Of a stretch of 64,000 nucleotides of DNA, positions 7,015 to 16,846 are shown piece by piece; within the stretch, counting starts at the first letter, position 1, and the number at the start of each line of letters is the position of its first letter. Source of the DNA: Rhodococcus erythropolis NBRC 15567 (lineage in GTDB: Bacteria; Actinomycetota; Actinomycetes; Mycobacteriales; Mycobacteriaceae); contig NZ_BCRM01000008.1 of assembly GCF_001552595.1 (NCBI RefSeq), forward strand, positions 214,366 to 278,365, given 5' to 3'. The notes below the pieces were generated by a model that made no database searches, was not told the origin of the DNA, and saw only the letters and a program-made list of their open reading frames with translations. A program made the translations under genes and the position numbers.

Positions 7015-10000
7015 TCACTTTGCGGCAGTGAATGCAATCTCCGAGATGGATGTCTGGTTTTGTCCGGATTCGGTGCTGAGCTGCGTAATCCAAACCAGGA
7101 CATACTGACCCGAGCCGTCCGACGAGAGCGGAATGTCGGTCACACCGTTCTTCAGTACACCGGATCCGATTTCCTTGGTCTGATCCAGCGAAGTGTTCGC
7201 AGAAGGGGCAGAACGGATTTCAACGACGGTTCCGGGCGAATCGGACGTGATCGCAATGTTTTTCAGGTTGGCCGCATCGGCGAGCGTCACCATCAGGCCG
7301 ACGCCGTTCTTCAGGGACGGGAAGGGCTGGAAGTACGAGTCCGACGACCATGCGGTGGCCGGATTGCCGTCGATGGCGTTCTTCGCCGTTGCCGGCTGAT
7401 CCGGCGTGCCCTGGGGCGAGAACACCGTTACGGCCGAGGCGGCTACCGGCACGGTTGCGGCCGCCGGTGCGGGGGCAGGTGAATTGTTCTCGGGCGCAGT
7501 AGCTTCGGTGGTCAAGCCGAAACTCTGCTCGCTGAGCGGGGTGTCGTTACTGCCGCCCGAGAGGAAGCTCGCTACCCACACCACAAGGAGAATCAGGACG
7601 ATCACGGTGAAGACACCGAGCGCCGTCAGTGCCGCGAGCATCCGCGTCGACTTCTTCTTCTCGGCCTCGATGGCTTCGGGGTCGTTCAGTGCGTGACCCG
7701 ACGCTCCCTGTTCGCGGTGGCCGAGACGAAGTGCCGGAATCATTTCCGTCTTGTCGTTGACGACGGACGCCTGATCGAGGATGTGCTGCACGGTGGCAGC
7801 AGTGCGGATTCCACTCTCCGACTGCAACGCTCGAACTGCCACGGCCGAGATGTCGAACGGAACCTCCGGACGGACGACCCGAGGTTCGACGATGTTGCCG
7901 TCGGCGCCGCGGCCGGCGGGAAGCAAACCACCGACGGGACCGGCGGACGGATCGGCGAGCGGCCAGCGCGCCGTGATGAGCGAGTACAGCATGGCGCCGA
8001 GACCGCGGACGTCGCTGGTGGAATCGGCGTCGGCAAGCGTCGCCGGGAACGCCAGTACGGCGTCACCGTTGATGCTGATGCGAACGCGGTCCGGGTGATC
8101 GATGGACAGCGCGCCGCCGGTGCGGTGAGCAGCTTCGGCAGCGGCCGCGAGGGCGCGGATGGCGCGGGCTGCACCGATCGGTGACGGCGTGGTCTCGGCC
8201 ATCTCACGCAGCGAGCGACCGGGAGTCCATTCGGCGACGACGATGCCGCCCGAACTTCCGCGGACGACGTCGAGGACGCGAGCCAGACCAGGCGAGTTGA
8301 TTCGTCCCAGGCGCAGTGTGCGCGAGAGAACCGCCTGCGGTCCGGACTGGCTGTCGTCGTCACCGCGCTGATCGGCGTCGACGAACGTCAGGGCTACTTC
8401 ACGGTCGAGCTTGACGTCGAGAGCTTCCCAGAACTGCAGTCCGCGGGTTCCGCCGTGCGGCGCGAGCAGACGGTAGCGTCCGCCGGCGACAGATGCGCCC
8501 GGGATGAGCTTGGGTCCACGGGGCATCGGTCGCTGGGCCGGTAGTGATACGGATCCGGCGGCAGGTGTGCGAGGCGCAGCGGGCGGCGGTGTCTGAGCTG
8601 CAGCCGTCTTCTGAGGTTCGGGTGCCTTCTTGTCCGAAGCAGGCGTCTTCGGCGCGGGTGTCTTCGACACAGGTGCTGAAGGTGTCTTCGACACAGGAGC
8701 CGAAGGTGTCTTCGACACACTGACCGGAGGCACCGGCGGTGCGGCCTTCTGCACCGGCGGCTGTGGCTTCTGGCCCTGCTGTGGCTTCTGGACCGGCCGC
8801 TGCGCGGGCTGCTGTGGCCTCTGACCCTGCTGTGGCTTCTGGCCGGCAGATGCGGAGGAACTCGTGGATGCAGGTGTGCCCGACGATGCCGTTGACTTCT
8901 GTTCGGACGCTTTCACGGCAGAAGTCCCGGCACTCTTGTTGCCGGAAACGTTGTCGTCGCTCACCCTCGCTCCTTCTCCATCGATAGCCCGTCCCCGAAT
9001 ACGCGCGGGTTGCGATCCTGTACGCCCATGACCAGGGTACGGGAGCGCACCCGGTCGTTCTTGCTCGTTTGATTCCGTTCTGATTGCAGGAATCAGCTCG
9101 GTGACGTCGTCGTCGGTGTTGTTACGTGTGTCCGGTTCGGCGCGACCTGTCAGTGAACGAATCTTGCGGGAGACCGCAACCGTTACCGACAGAACTTCCG
9201 GAACCTTCTTGAAGTAGAGAATCGTGAAGGTGATCGCGAGCATCAGGATGCCGCCGACGGCGACGCGAACCATCGAGCCGGGTCCGCCGAAACGCTCGGT
9301 GAGTTGATCGAATCCGAGGACGCGGTCGACCGCGAGCATGGTCAGCGAACCGGCCAGCGAGGCGAGTACGACGGACCAGACTGTCTTGCCCACGTTGGCC
9401 ATCTGCAGGTTTCCGAGGCTGCGGTGCAGGAGGTATCCGCCGATGACGGCGCCGGTGATGTATCCGAGACCGTTGGCCGCACCGAGCAGGATCACGACCT
9501 GATCGCTGTTGGAGGCGAAGACCGGAGCGAGCGCCGAGAATGCAATTTTCACTGCAGTGATGCCGAGAACGATCCACGTCGGCGTCCAGGCTTGTTCGCG
9601 GGCGTAGAACACACGAAGTTGGATCAGGACCAGCGCGTACGGAATCAACGTGAATGCCGACCAGCTCACGGCAGTACCGAGACGTTCGGCCTGTTCGGGT
9701 CCGAAGCGGCCGTAACCGTAGAGCGCTTCACCGACCTGCGGACCCATGAAGGTCAGGAACATGATGATCGGAACCAGCGTGATCATGGTCAGACGTGTCG
9801 CGACCGACAGATCGTCCACGACGGCCGGGGTGTCGTCGGCCGCAGCGTTGCGGCTCAGGCGCGGCATGATCGCGGTCAGAACCGTCACTCCGAGCACGCC
9901 GTACGGGAGCTGCAGGAGCAACCAGGCCTGGCTGTAGATGGCAGGGCCGGCTTCGTCGGCATGTGAGGAAATCTTGGTCGCGAAGATCATGCCCATCTGG

Positions 10001-11034
10001 CTGATCAGGACGTACAAGACGATGGCGACGGCCATGCCGCCGAACTGGCGCAGGCGATCGTCGAGACCCCACAGCGGCTTGAGCGAGATCTTCTCGCGGC
10101 GAAGCGCGGGGATCAGGCTGGCTGCCTGCACGATGACGCCGATGGTGATGCCGATGCCGAGGGTGAGCAGCTTGGCGTCGCCCATCGAGACCGGATCAAG
10201 CGAGATCTCGCCCGGAGTCAGGCGGTAGACCACGAGCACCACGAGGACGACGACGTTGTTGAGTACAGGAGCCCAGGCTCCGGGCTTGAAGATCTGCCTG
10301 GTGTTCAGAAACGCTGTGAACAGTGCCGACAGCCCGTAGAACAGGATCGCCGGCAGAAGTAGATACGACAGCGCCGTGGTCAGGTCGGTGCTGACCTTGC
10401 CGTCTTCGGACAGGAAGACGTATTTGGTGAGTACGGGTGCTGCCAGGGTCGCGAGTAGCGCGGCCATGCCCAGTAGGACGAGCGACGCCGTGAAGAGGCG
10501 TCGGACAAATGCTTCGCCGTGATCGGCGTCCTCCCGCTCGGCGCGGACCAGCACTGGGACGACGATCGCGGTCAGAACGGCGCCCAAGACGAGCTCCGCG
10601 ATCATGTTCGGGATCTGGCTGGCCACGGTGAACGAACTGGCGATGGCCGGGCCGAGGACCATCAGGATCATCAACTGCTTGGCGAATCCCGTGATGCGGC
10701 TCGTCAGCGTCGCGATCGCGATGGAACCCGTCGCCGCGAGGAGGCGGGAGTTCGTCTCCTTACGATCACCGACCAGGGCGTGCGCGTCGGTATCGAACTC
10801 GTCCGACTTTGTCGCCTGCCGATCGGCGAATTCCATCTCGGCTTCGCGATATCTGGGATAGTCGCGGATCACCGGGATGGTCATGGTGGGTGCGTCGTCG
10901 AAACGTGCGTCGGGGTTGACCGGCTGAATCGGGTAGCCGCGCTCCCACGGTGGCATCCGAGGATGCGAACGGGTCGTGGCACTCTTGCGGGTGATCGCCG
11001 AGCGGCGACCCTCCTCGGGTGGATTCCCGGTCAT
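7015..11034 (-). CDS. murJ: MurJ (MviN) lipid II flippase fused to pseudokinase and extracellular domain
   Basis: Encodes 1339 residues, longer than the roughly 1180 of Rv3910. The cytosolic N-tail (1-94) is followed by a multi-spanning MurJ/MviN core (about 95-625) that flips lipid II. A Pro/Gln/Ala/Lys-rich linker (about 630-840) holds tandem SKTPSAPV repeats. A kinase-like domain spans about 845-1090. It lacks HRD and DFG: SIDHPDRVRIS and LAFPATLADAD occupy the catalytic and metal loops, so it is a pseudokinase. One membrane helix (about 1131-1158) leads to an extracellular discoidin-like domain. In mycobacteria PknB phosphorylates this pseudokinase, which recruits FhaA and restrains peptidoglycan synthesis. 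The start overlaps the upstream stop by 4 bp (ATGA). Confidence 0.95.
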   Translation of the reverse strand: MTGNPPEEGRRSAITRKSATTRSHPRMPPWERGYPIQPVNPDARFDDAPTMTIPVIRDYPRYREAEMEFADRQATKSDEFDTDAHALVGDRKETNSRLLAATGSIAIATLTSRITGFAKQLMILMVLGPAIASSFTVASQIPNMIAELVLGAVLTAIVVPVLVRAEREDADHGEAFVRRLFTASLVLLGMAALLATLAAPVLTKYVFLSEDGKVSTDLTTALSYLLLPAILFYGLSALFTAFLNTRQIFKPGAWAPVLNNVVVLVVLVVYRLTPGEISLDPVSMGDAKLLTLGIGITIGVIVQAASLIPALRREKISLKPLWGLDDRLRQFGGMAVAIVLYVLISQMGMIFATKISSHADEAGPAIYSQAWLLLQLPYGVLGVTVLTAIMPRLSRNAAADDTPAVVDDLSVATRLTMITLVPIIMFLTFMGPQVGEALYGYGRFGPEQAERLGTAVSWSAFTLIPYALVLIQLRVFYAREQAWTPTWIVLGITAVKIAFSALAPVFASNSDQVVILLGAANGLGYITGAVIGGYLLHRSLGNLQMANVGKTVWSVVLASLAGSLTMLAVDRVLGFDQLTERFGGPGSMVRVAVGGILMLAITFTILYFKKVPEVLSVTVAVSRKIRSLTGRAEPDTRNNTDDDVTELIPAIRTESNEQERPGALPYPGHGRTGSQPARIRGRAIDGEGARVSDDNVSGNKSAGTSAVKASEQKSTASSGTPASTSSSASAGQKPQQGQRPQQPAQRPVQKPQQGQKPQPPVQKAAPPVPPVSVSKTPSAPVSKTPSAPVSKTPAPKTPASDKKAPEPQKTAAAQTPPPAAPRTPAAGSVSLPAQRPMPRGPKLIPGASVAGGRYRLLAPHGGTRGLQFWEALDVKLDREVALTFVDADQRGDDDSQSGPQAVLSRTLRLGRINSPGLARVLDVVRGSSGGIVVAEWTPGRSLREMAETTPSPIGAARAIRALAAAAEAAHRTGGALSIDHPDRVRISINGDAVLAFPATLADADSTSDVRGLGAMLYSLITARWPLADPSAGPVGGLLPAGRGADGNIVEPRVVRPEVPFDISAVAVRALQSESGIRTAATVQHILDQASVVNDKTEMIPALRLGHREQGASGHALNDPEAIEAEKKKSTRMLAALTALGVFTVIVLILLVVWVASFLSGGSNDTPLSEQSFGLTTEATAPENNSPAPAPAAATVPVAASAVTVFSPQGTPDQPATAKNAIDGNPATAWSSDSYFQPFPSLKNGVGLMVTLADAANLKNIAITSDSPGTVVEIRSAPSANTSLDQTKEIGSGVLKNGVTDIPLSSDGSGQYVLVWITQLSTESGQNQTSISEIAFTAAK
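8640..8726 (-). repeat. In-frame tandem repeat in the MurJ linker
   Basis: Three imperfect 27-bp copies of a unit containing GGTGTCTTCGACACAGG encode VSKTPSAP repeated in the cytosolic linker between flippase and pseudokinase. They are likely to vary in copy number between strains. Confidence 0.6.
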
Positions 11035-13385
11035 GAGCGTTCGTACCCTTCATCTGCTGGGTCCGGCTGACCCTTGAATCGATGCCACAGCCGTCGCCCT
11101 GCCAGGAACAGCAGCAACCCTCCCGCTGTCGCCGTCACGGCGGCCAGGGGACGACCGTACGCATTCGACCGTACGGTCACGCTGGTCGGCGTACCCAATT
11201 GGCGGCCATCTGTCGTGGTCAGCGAGAAGTTGACTTCCAGCTTGCGAGAATCGTTCATTTCGGCAGGCACAGTCAACTGTCGGCTACCTCGCGGCGGCAG
11301 CTGTTTGGGACCGATGTCACTGATCTGCATCTCGGGAGGGGCTTCCACACGCAGGTCGACGTTGATGGCGATGGGCAGCTCGTTGCGCGCCACCAGCAGG
11401 AGTGGGCTCTGCCCCGACGCGAGGGTGTAGACGCCGCCCGGAGACACCACGCTGACGGCCCGGTACATCCCGTCGACGGCTTCGGTGACGTTGTCGGCGC
11501 GGATGGTCGCAGCGCGCTCCGCCCGATTGACCGATGCGGAGTCGACGTTGCGGCGATCCGCCAAGGTCATCGAGCGAAGTAGATCTTCGCGGAGCGGTGC
11601 CGTGAATCCTCGGGGGGTGAGCGAAGCCGCCGGATCGTCCACGAGCGATGCTTCGAGCCCGTCGATACGCGGAAGTTGGGTGGTTGCGGTCTCGACGACG
11701 GACGTCTGCGGACCGTCCTGGGTGGCTCGGTCCGGGTAGTCGAGCGTGGCGGCGTCAGTGGCCCCCGGTTGTCTGCCGAGTAGTGCGGGCAGGGCCTGAG
11801 GTGAGGCGAGACCGGAGCGAATGAGGGTCGCGAGCATCGAGAGCACGGCGGTGGCGTCGTTGCTGTCCGCGGTCCACAGCTGCGGCGGCGCGAAGATCTG
11901 ATTGCGCGGCAGCGACGTCGGCGTCAGCGCGGCCCAGGCCATCGCTCCCAGCGCGTCCTGGCGCCGGGCGCTGCGCGATTCGATGTCGATGGTCGGCGCG
12001 GTGTCGTCGGGAATGTACGACGGGACCTGCGGCTCCGAGCCGGTGGCGGCCAAGGCTGCGGCCGCCGAAGTGTCGAACGCAAGGGCGTCGAGTGAGCCGG
12101 TTATCCGCGACGACAGTTGCGGGGCTGCCGAGTCGACGGAGGTGTCAGCCACCATCGCTGTGGTGGGATTCACGCTCAGCACCTCTGCGGTGGCCGAGTC
12201 GAGGACACCCGAATCCGGCCAGACGAAATCCCGCAGTGACGTCACGCCGAGGATGTTGTCGACGATGTCTGCCGGGCGTGCGAGCGCGGTAGCCGTCAAC
12301 TCCGGATTGGCCACCGAGGTGACTGCGGCGAGATCGGCCTGGGCGAACGGAACCGCCGTAGTGCACATCGAGGACGCGAGGGTCTTCACCCGGCCGAGCC
12401 ATTGGTTGGCGGCGTCGCTGCCACGGCCTTCGTGCGACGGTCCGGTGGGATCTGACGAGTTGTCGGCCACGAGGTATCCGCGAGTCATGTTCTCGACGGT
12501 GATCAGAAGGTCAGGGTCGATTGCCAGGCAGAGCGCATCCGTGACGCGGCGATCGGTATCGCTCTCGGGCTTGGTGGCGTTCTCCACCGCATCGACCAAC
12601 GCGTCCAGGCGCCCGCCGTCGGAAAGTTCGGTGGCAAGTTCGTCGTCGATCAGGCGCACTGGTTCGTTGACCGCGCCCGGGATTCCGCCGACGAGTCGTG
12701 GCGCGTCGGCCAGCGGCCACATGAGCGTGACGCCGATCGGGGCGGACGTGTCGGGGGGAACGACGGCCGTCGCCGACGAACTGGGTGTTCCGGATGTCGC
12801 GTTCGATTCGGCCGCGGCCGGCACACCGAGCACTGGGAGCAGGAAGCGTGCGTCGTCGAGTCGGGCGGCCCCGCCGTATTCCGGGGTGCCGTTCACGTTG
12901 ACGAGCATCGGGTAGACGCCCGGTTCGGTGATGTCGAGAGACAACCCGGTTGTGCTCCGGAGCGGCAAGGTGAGTGTGAACTGCTTGGACTGGCCGGTGT
13001 CGAGGGTGGTGGCAACGGTGTCGAATTCGCCGACCGTGTCGAAAACAGCCTGGTCGAAATCGAGTGCTGCGCGCACGTCGGAACTGGAGTCGATCGCGGG
13101 AGCGCGTTGCAGCCTCACTCCGACGTCCTCGACGGGACGGTCACCGACGTTCTTCACCGTGCCCTTGACCACGACGTTGCGGTCGCTGGTTGTCGTCACG
13201 GTGGTCGGTGCGGTGGAGTCGATGGTCAGCTGCAGAAATTTGGCATCGTTGGTGTTTCGCGCCGGTGCACGCTCACTGGGCTGGCTGGACGGAGCGGCCC
13301 AGGAGACGGCCGTCGTCGCGGGCCCGAAACCGACAGCGGCCATCACCAAAGCGGCCACACCGGCCCGCCGCAGAGCCATTCTCAT
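11031..13385 (-). CDS. DUF6049 family secreted, membrane-anchored protein (Rv3909-like)
   Basis: Encodes 784 residues. A signal peptide (1-31, ending VSWAAP) is followed by a large extracytoplasmic region and a single C-terminal membrane helix (about 745-765, [20 protein letters not shown]) with a short charged tail. It is of the DUF6049 family that always lies between mutT4 and murJ in mycolic actinomycetes (Rv3909). No enzymatic motif is visible. Conserved linkage and 4-bp overlaps with both neighbours indicate co-translation with the MurJ fusion, so a role in envelope assembly is likely but unproven. Confidence 0.88.
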   Translation of the reverse strand: MRMALRRAGVAALVMAAVGFGPATTAVSWAAPSSQPSERAPARNTNDAKFLQLTIDSTAPTTVTTTSDRNVVVKGTVKNVGDRPVEDVGVRLQRAPAIDSSSDVRAALDFDQAVFDTVGEFDTVATTLDTGQSKQFTLTLPLRSTTGLSLDITEPGVYPMLVNVNGTPEYGGAARLDDARFLLPVLGVPAAAESNATSGTPSSSATAVVPPDTSAPIGVTLMWPLADAPRLVGGIPGAVNEPVRLIDDELATELSDGGRLDALVDAVENATKPESDTDRRVTDALCLAIDPDLLITVENMTRGYLVADNSSDPTGPSHEGRGSDAANQWLGRVKTLASSMCTTAVPFAQADLAAVTSVANPELTATALARPADIVDNILGVTSLRDFVWPDSGVLDSATAEVLSVNPTTAMVADTSVDSAAPQLSSRITGSLDALAFDTSAAAALAATGSEPQVPSYIPDDTAPTIDIESRSARRQDALGAMAWAALTPTSLPRNQIFAPPQLWTADSNDATAVLSMLATLIRSGLASPQALPALLGRQPGATDAATLDYPDRATQDGPQTSVVETATTQLPRIDGLEASLVDDPAASLTPRGFTAPLREDLLRSMTLADRRNVDSASVNRAERAATIRADNVTEAVDGMYRAVSVVSPGGVYTLASGQSPLLLVARNELPIAINVDLRVEAPPEMQISDIGPKQLPPRGSRQLTVPAEMNDSRKLEVNFSLTTTDGRQLGTPTSVTVRSNAYGRPLAAVTATAGGLLLFLAGRRLWHRFKGQPDPADEGYERS

Positions 13386-13969
13386 CCGGCGTCCGGTTCC
13401 TTCGGGTGCTGTACTCGCGGGATTTCAGGTCGGTGCATTTCAGGTCGCGGCATTTCAGCGATCATCTGCGATGCAAGTTCGGCCAGCTTGCGCTCGTCGG
13501 CGTATGCGAGTCGCTTGTGCAGTTCCGTCAGCGGCACCCAGGCGACTTCGGTGACCTCGATGTCCTCGTCGGAGAGTTCACCGCCGAGAAAGCGGAGGAG
13601 ATAGTGGTGCACGGTCTTGTGGACGCGTCGACCTTCGGTCACGAACCAGTAGTCGATGCTGCCCAGCGGTGCCAGGACGGTTCCCTGGATACCGGTTTCT
13701 TCTTCGACCTCACGCATTGCGGTCTGTTCGGCCGTCTCACCTTGCTCGATATGGCCCTTGGGTAGCGACCAGAGCAGGCGTCCGCGGCGGTCGGTTCGGC
13801 CGATCAGTGCAGCGCAGAGGCGTTCGGGAGGTCCGCCCCAGCCGTCGACGACCAAGCCGCCCGCAGAAGTTTCACGGACGGTTCGCATCAAAGGTTTATC
13901 GGGGTTGCCGACGGCAGGTCGACGCCGCGGGTTGCGGCGACTCCTGTTTGTTCGTTCGGCACCAGACAC
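13382..13969 (-). CDS. mutT4: NUDIX hydrolase, MutT4-like
   Basis: Encodes 195 residues from a GTG at 13969, chosen because the basic N-terminal tail then resembles that of M. tuberculosis MutT4; an in-frame TTG lies at 14017. The NUDIX box is complete: [20 protein letters not shown] followed by TGI, with the REVEEE metal-binding core. Family members hydrolyse nucleoside diphosphates linked to other moieties and may sanitise damaged nucleotides. The C-terminus carries a short [13 protein letters not shown] repeat. The stop overlaps the start of the DUF6049 gene by 4 bp, so it heads the mutT4-DUF6049-murJ-sigM operon and diverges from the CCA-adding enzyme gene. Confidence 0.9.
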   Translation of the reverse strand: MSGAERTNRSRRNPRRRPAVGNPDKPLMRTVRETSAGGLVVDGWGGPPERLCAALIGRTDRRGRLLWSLPKGHIEQGETAEQTAMREVEEETGIQGTVLAPLGSIDYWFVTEGRRVHKTVHHYLLRFLGGELSDEDIEVTEVAWVPLTELHKRLAYADERKLAELASQMIAEMPRPEMHRPEIPRVQHPKEPDAG

Positions 13970-14080
13970 CTCATCGATACTAGTTGGCCTTGCAGCGTTG
14001 CCCGGTAACCCGCGCAAAGCGGTCTATCGCGTTCGTATGCGCGTTCTGCTATTTGCGCACCTTAAGTAAGCTCCTTTCAC

Positions 14081-15532
14081 GTGACTGTCCCTACCTCCGA
14101 TGCTGATCGCCGCCTACGACTGCTTGCCGACGCCACTGCAACGCTCGGCACGTTGTCCGACGTGTTGAACCCGCTCGGTGAGCGTTTCGCCGAGGCCGGT
14201 CACGAGCTGTTCCTGGTGGGTGGCAGTGTTCGCGACGCGATCCTCGGCCGCTTCAGTGGCGATCTGGACTTCACGACGGACGCCAGGCCGGAGAAGGTTC
14301 AGGCTCTGCTCAAGGGCTGGGTGGACAAGCAGTGGGACACCGGCATCGAGTTCGGGACCATCAGCGCCATCAAGCACGGCCAGGAGATCGAGATCACGAC
14401 CTTCCGGGCCGACGCTTACGACCGTGTCTCGCGTAATCCGATAGTCGAGTACGGAACGACGTTGGCCGACGATCTGGTGCGCCGCGATTTCACCGTCAAC
14501 GCGATGGCGATGAAGATCGGCGCGGACGGTTCCTACACGTTTGTCGATCCGCTGAACGGCATGGACGCCCTGCTGGCCGGGGAACTCGATACGCCGTCGG
14601 CGCCGGAGAACTCGTTCAACGACGATCCGCTGCGGATGCTGCGCGCAGCCAGGTTCGTCTCGCAGCTTGGTTTCACGTTGAACAATCGCGTTTTCGAGGC
14701 CATCAAAGAGATGGCGTCGCAGATCGAGCGGATCACCGCCGAGCGTGTGCAGGTGGAGCTGAACAAAATGATGCTGGGCATGTACCCGGTGGACGGCATC
14801 AACATGATGGTCGACTCCGGACTGGCTGCATACGTGCTGCCCGAGGTTCCGCAGATGAAGCTCGAGATCGACGAGCATCACCAACACAAGGACGTCTACC
14901 AGCACTCCCTCACCGTGCTCCAGCAGGCGATCGATCTCGAAGAAGGCGATCCCGACCTCGTATTGCGTTGGGCTGCACTGCTTCACGACATCGGCAAGCC
15001 GGACACCAAGCGTAACGAGCCAGGCGGTGGCGTCAGCTTCCACCACCACGAGGTGGTTGGCGCCAAGCTGGTGCGCAAGCGCATGCGTGCCTTGAAATTC
15101 TCGAAGCAGATGGTCGACGACGTTTCGCAGCTCGTGTTCCTGCACTTGCGTTTTCACGGCTACGGCAAGGGGCAGTGGACCGACTCCGCGGTGCGGCGGT
15201 ACGTCACCGACGCGGGCGAGCTGCTCCCCCGGCTGCACAAGCTCGTCCGGGCCGACTGCACCACGCGTAACAAGCGCCGCGCCGCGCAGTTGCAGGCCAC
15301 ATACGACGACATCGAAGAGCGGATTGCGCGCATCGCGGAGCAGGAAGACCTCGCTCGCGTGCGTCCGGACCTCGACGGCAACGCCATCATGGAACTGCTC
15401 AACATCCCGGCCGGCCCGCAGGTGGGCAAGGCATGGACGTTCCTCAAGGAACTACGTCTGGATCGCGGCCCGCTCGAGCGTGACGAGGCCGAAGCTGAAC
15501 TGCTGAAATGGTGGGCTACCCAGCAGGGCTAG
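14081..15532 (+). CDS. pcnA: CCA tRNA nucleotidyltransferase
   Basis: Encodes 483 residues from GTG. A class II nucleotidyltransferase head (LFLVGGSVRDAILGR, then the catalytic GDLDFTTDARPE) is followed by RNA-binding segments and an HD domain (about 260-350) with HH and LLHDIGKP metal motifs. It adds or repairs the 3' CCA end of tRNAs. Actinobacterial enzymes carry this HD phosphohydrolase appendage. The gene corresponds to Rv3907c (pcnA), which likewise diverges from mutT4. Its last 17 bp overlap the convergent MFS gene. Confidence 0.95.
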   Translation: MTVPTSDADRRLRLLADATATLGTLSDVLNPLGERFAEAGHELFLVGGSVRDAILGRFSGDLDFTTDARPEKVQALLKGWVDKQWDTGIEFGTISAIKHGQEIEITTFRADAYDRVSRNPIVEYGTTLADDLVRRDFTVNAMAMKIGADGSYTFVDPLNGMDALLAGELDTPSAPENSFNDDPLRMLRAARFVSQLGFTLNNRVFEAIKEMASQIERITAERVQVELNKMMLGMYPVDGINMMVDSGLAAYVLPEVPQMKLEIDEHHQHKDVYQHSLTVLQQAIDLEEGDPDLVLRWAALLHDIGKPDTKRNEPGGGVSFHHHEVVGAKLVRKRMRALKFSKQMVDDVSQLVFLHLRFHGYGKGQWTDSAVRRYVTDAGELLPRLHKLVRADCTTRNKRRAAQLQATYDDIEERIARIAEQEDLARVRPDLDGNAIMELLNIPAGPQVGKAWTFLKELRLDRGPLERDEAEAELLKWWATQQG

Positions 15533-16823
15533 TTTCTCGTTTCTTGCGGTTGATCAGCACCGCTGACAATCCGGCGGCATAGACACCCGCGCCGGCAAGG
15601 GCCAGGCCGACGCTCTTGCCGTCGGGTGCGATCACCGTCGACGCTGCCGCGATCGCACCGATGAACGCGACGTTGAACACGGTGTCCTGCAAGGCGAATA
15701 CCTGGCCACGACGGTCGTCGTCGATGTCGATCTGCATGGCCGCGTCGCCGCTGAGTTTCACGGACTGCCCGGCGATGCCGAGCAGGAAGGCGGCGATCAG
15801 CAGCGATCCCTGCGTCAGGGTGGTTACGAAGACGAGCTGGACGGCCACCGCGCACACCAGGGCGTACGTGATCGTCCGTGAGCGACCGATCCGCGGGATG
15901 AGGAACGGTGTGATCAATGCCGCGATCAGCATTCCGATGGCCGTTGCACCGACGGCGACGCCGAATCCGGCCATCCCTCCAGGTAATTGGGAGCCGTTCG
16001 AGGTGTCGCGTAGGACCAGCACCATGATGAGGGTGTTGATGCCGAAGCAGATGCGGTGCGCTCCGATCCCGATCATTGTCGTGGTGACGCCAGGCGCCTC
16101 CCAGACAGCGGTTGCCCCGGTGCGCAGTCCGGCCGTTACCGAACGGACGGCGCTGGCACGAATCACTTCGTCGGCCACTGGACCAAGTGAGCGGGCGGTG
16201 AACCTGGCCGCGGCGAGGGCTGCGATCACCGATCCCAGTGCTGCGATGGCCACGGCGGCGCCTGACGCTCGATCCCCCGCGCCGATCACGCCGATGATCG
16301 CCACCGCTGCCGAAGCACCAAGAGCGGCTACCACCGAACCAGCCGTTGTGAGAACGGAATTGGTTGCCACCAGCCACGATTGTCGAACGACCTTCGGCAG
16401 GGCTGCGGATACGCCTGCCCCGACAAAGCGGCTGACCCCGATCGCAGCAAGCGCACACGTCAACAACAGAGTGTCACCGCCGCCGGCGACCAGCAGCACC
16501 GCGGTGGTCAGGATGAAGAGCCCGCGGAGCACGCTCGCCCACAGGAGCACCAGGCGGCGGTCCCAACGATCCAGCAGAGCGCCGGCAAAGGGGCCGATCA
16601 CCGAATAGGGAAGGAGCAGTACGGCAAAGCCGGCCGCTATCGCCACCGGATCGGTTTCACGTTCCGGGTTGAAGAGGATTGCGCCGCCGAGCGCGGCCTG
16701 GAACATTCCGTCGCCGAACTGGCTGGAAAAGCGGACGAGCGCCAGCCTTCCCAGGCCGGGTGATTCACGCAGGGTGTGCAGTACGCGCTGCCAGGCCTCG
16801 CGGCGGTTCGAGGCTCGGTTCAT
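15516..16823 (-). CDS. MFS transporter
   Basis: Encodes 435 residues with about 12 hydrophobic segments and an MFS signature in the first cytosolic loop (GALLDRWDRRLVLLW). It resembles the drug-exporter-like MFS proteins with an extended central loop. No substrate can be read from sequence. It begins 23 bp after the acyl-CoA dehydrogenase stop and shares its strand with the TetR regulator upstream, so the three genes probably form one operon. The 3' end overlaps pcnA by 17 bp. Confidence 0.88.
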   Translation of the reverse strand: MNRASNRREAWQRVLHTLRESPGLGRLALVRFSSQFGDGMFQAALGGAILFNPERETDPVAIAAGFAVLLLPYSVIGPFAGALLDRWDRRLVLLWASVLRGLFILTTAVLLVAGGGDTLLLTCALAAIGVSRFVGAGVSAALPKVVRQSWLVATNSVLTTAGSVVAALGASAAVAIIGVIGAGDRASGAAVAIAALGSVIAALAAARFTARSLGPVADEVIRASAVRSVTAGLRTGATAVWEAPGVTTTMIGIGAHRICFGINTLIMVLVLRDTSNGSQLPGGMAGFGVAVGATAIGMLIAALITPFLIPRIGRSRTITYALVCAVAVQLVFVTTLTQGSLLIAAFLLGIAGQSVKLSGDAAMQIDIDDDRRGQVFALQDTVFNVAFIGAIAAASTVIAPDGKSVGLALAGAGVYAAGLSAVLINRKKRETSPAG

Positions 16824-16846
16824 AAGCGGAAACTGTAGTGGGTGGG

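Noticed and set aside
8640..8726. Short tandem repeats considered as a CRISPR-like array
   Set aside because: The units are in frame, adjacent without spacers and encode a Pro/Lys linker in MurJ.
14114..15238. 374-codon antisense frame in pcnA
   Set aside because: Shadow of the CCA-adding enzyme; composition unlike a real protein.
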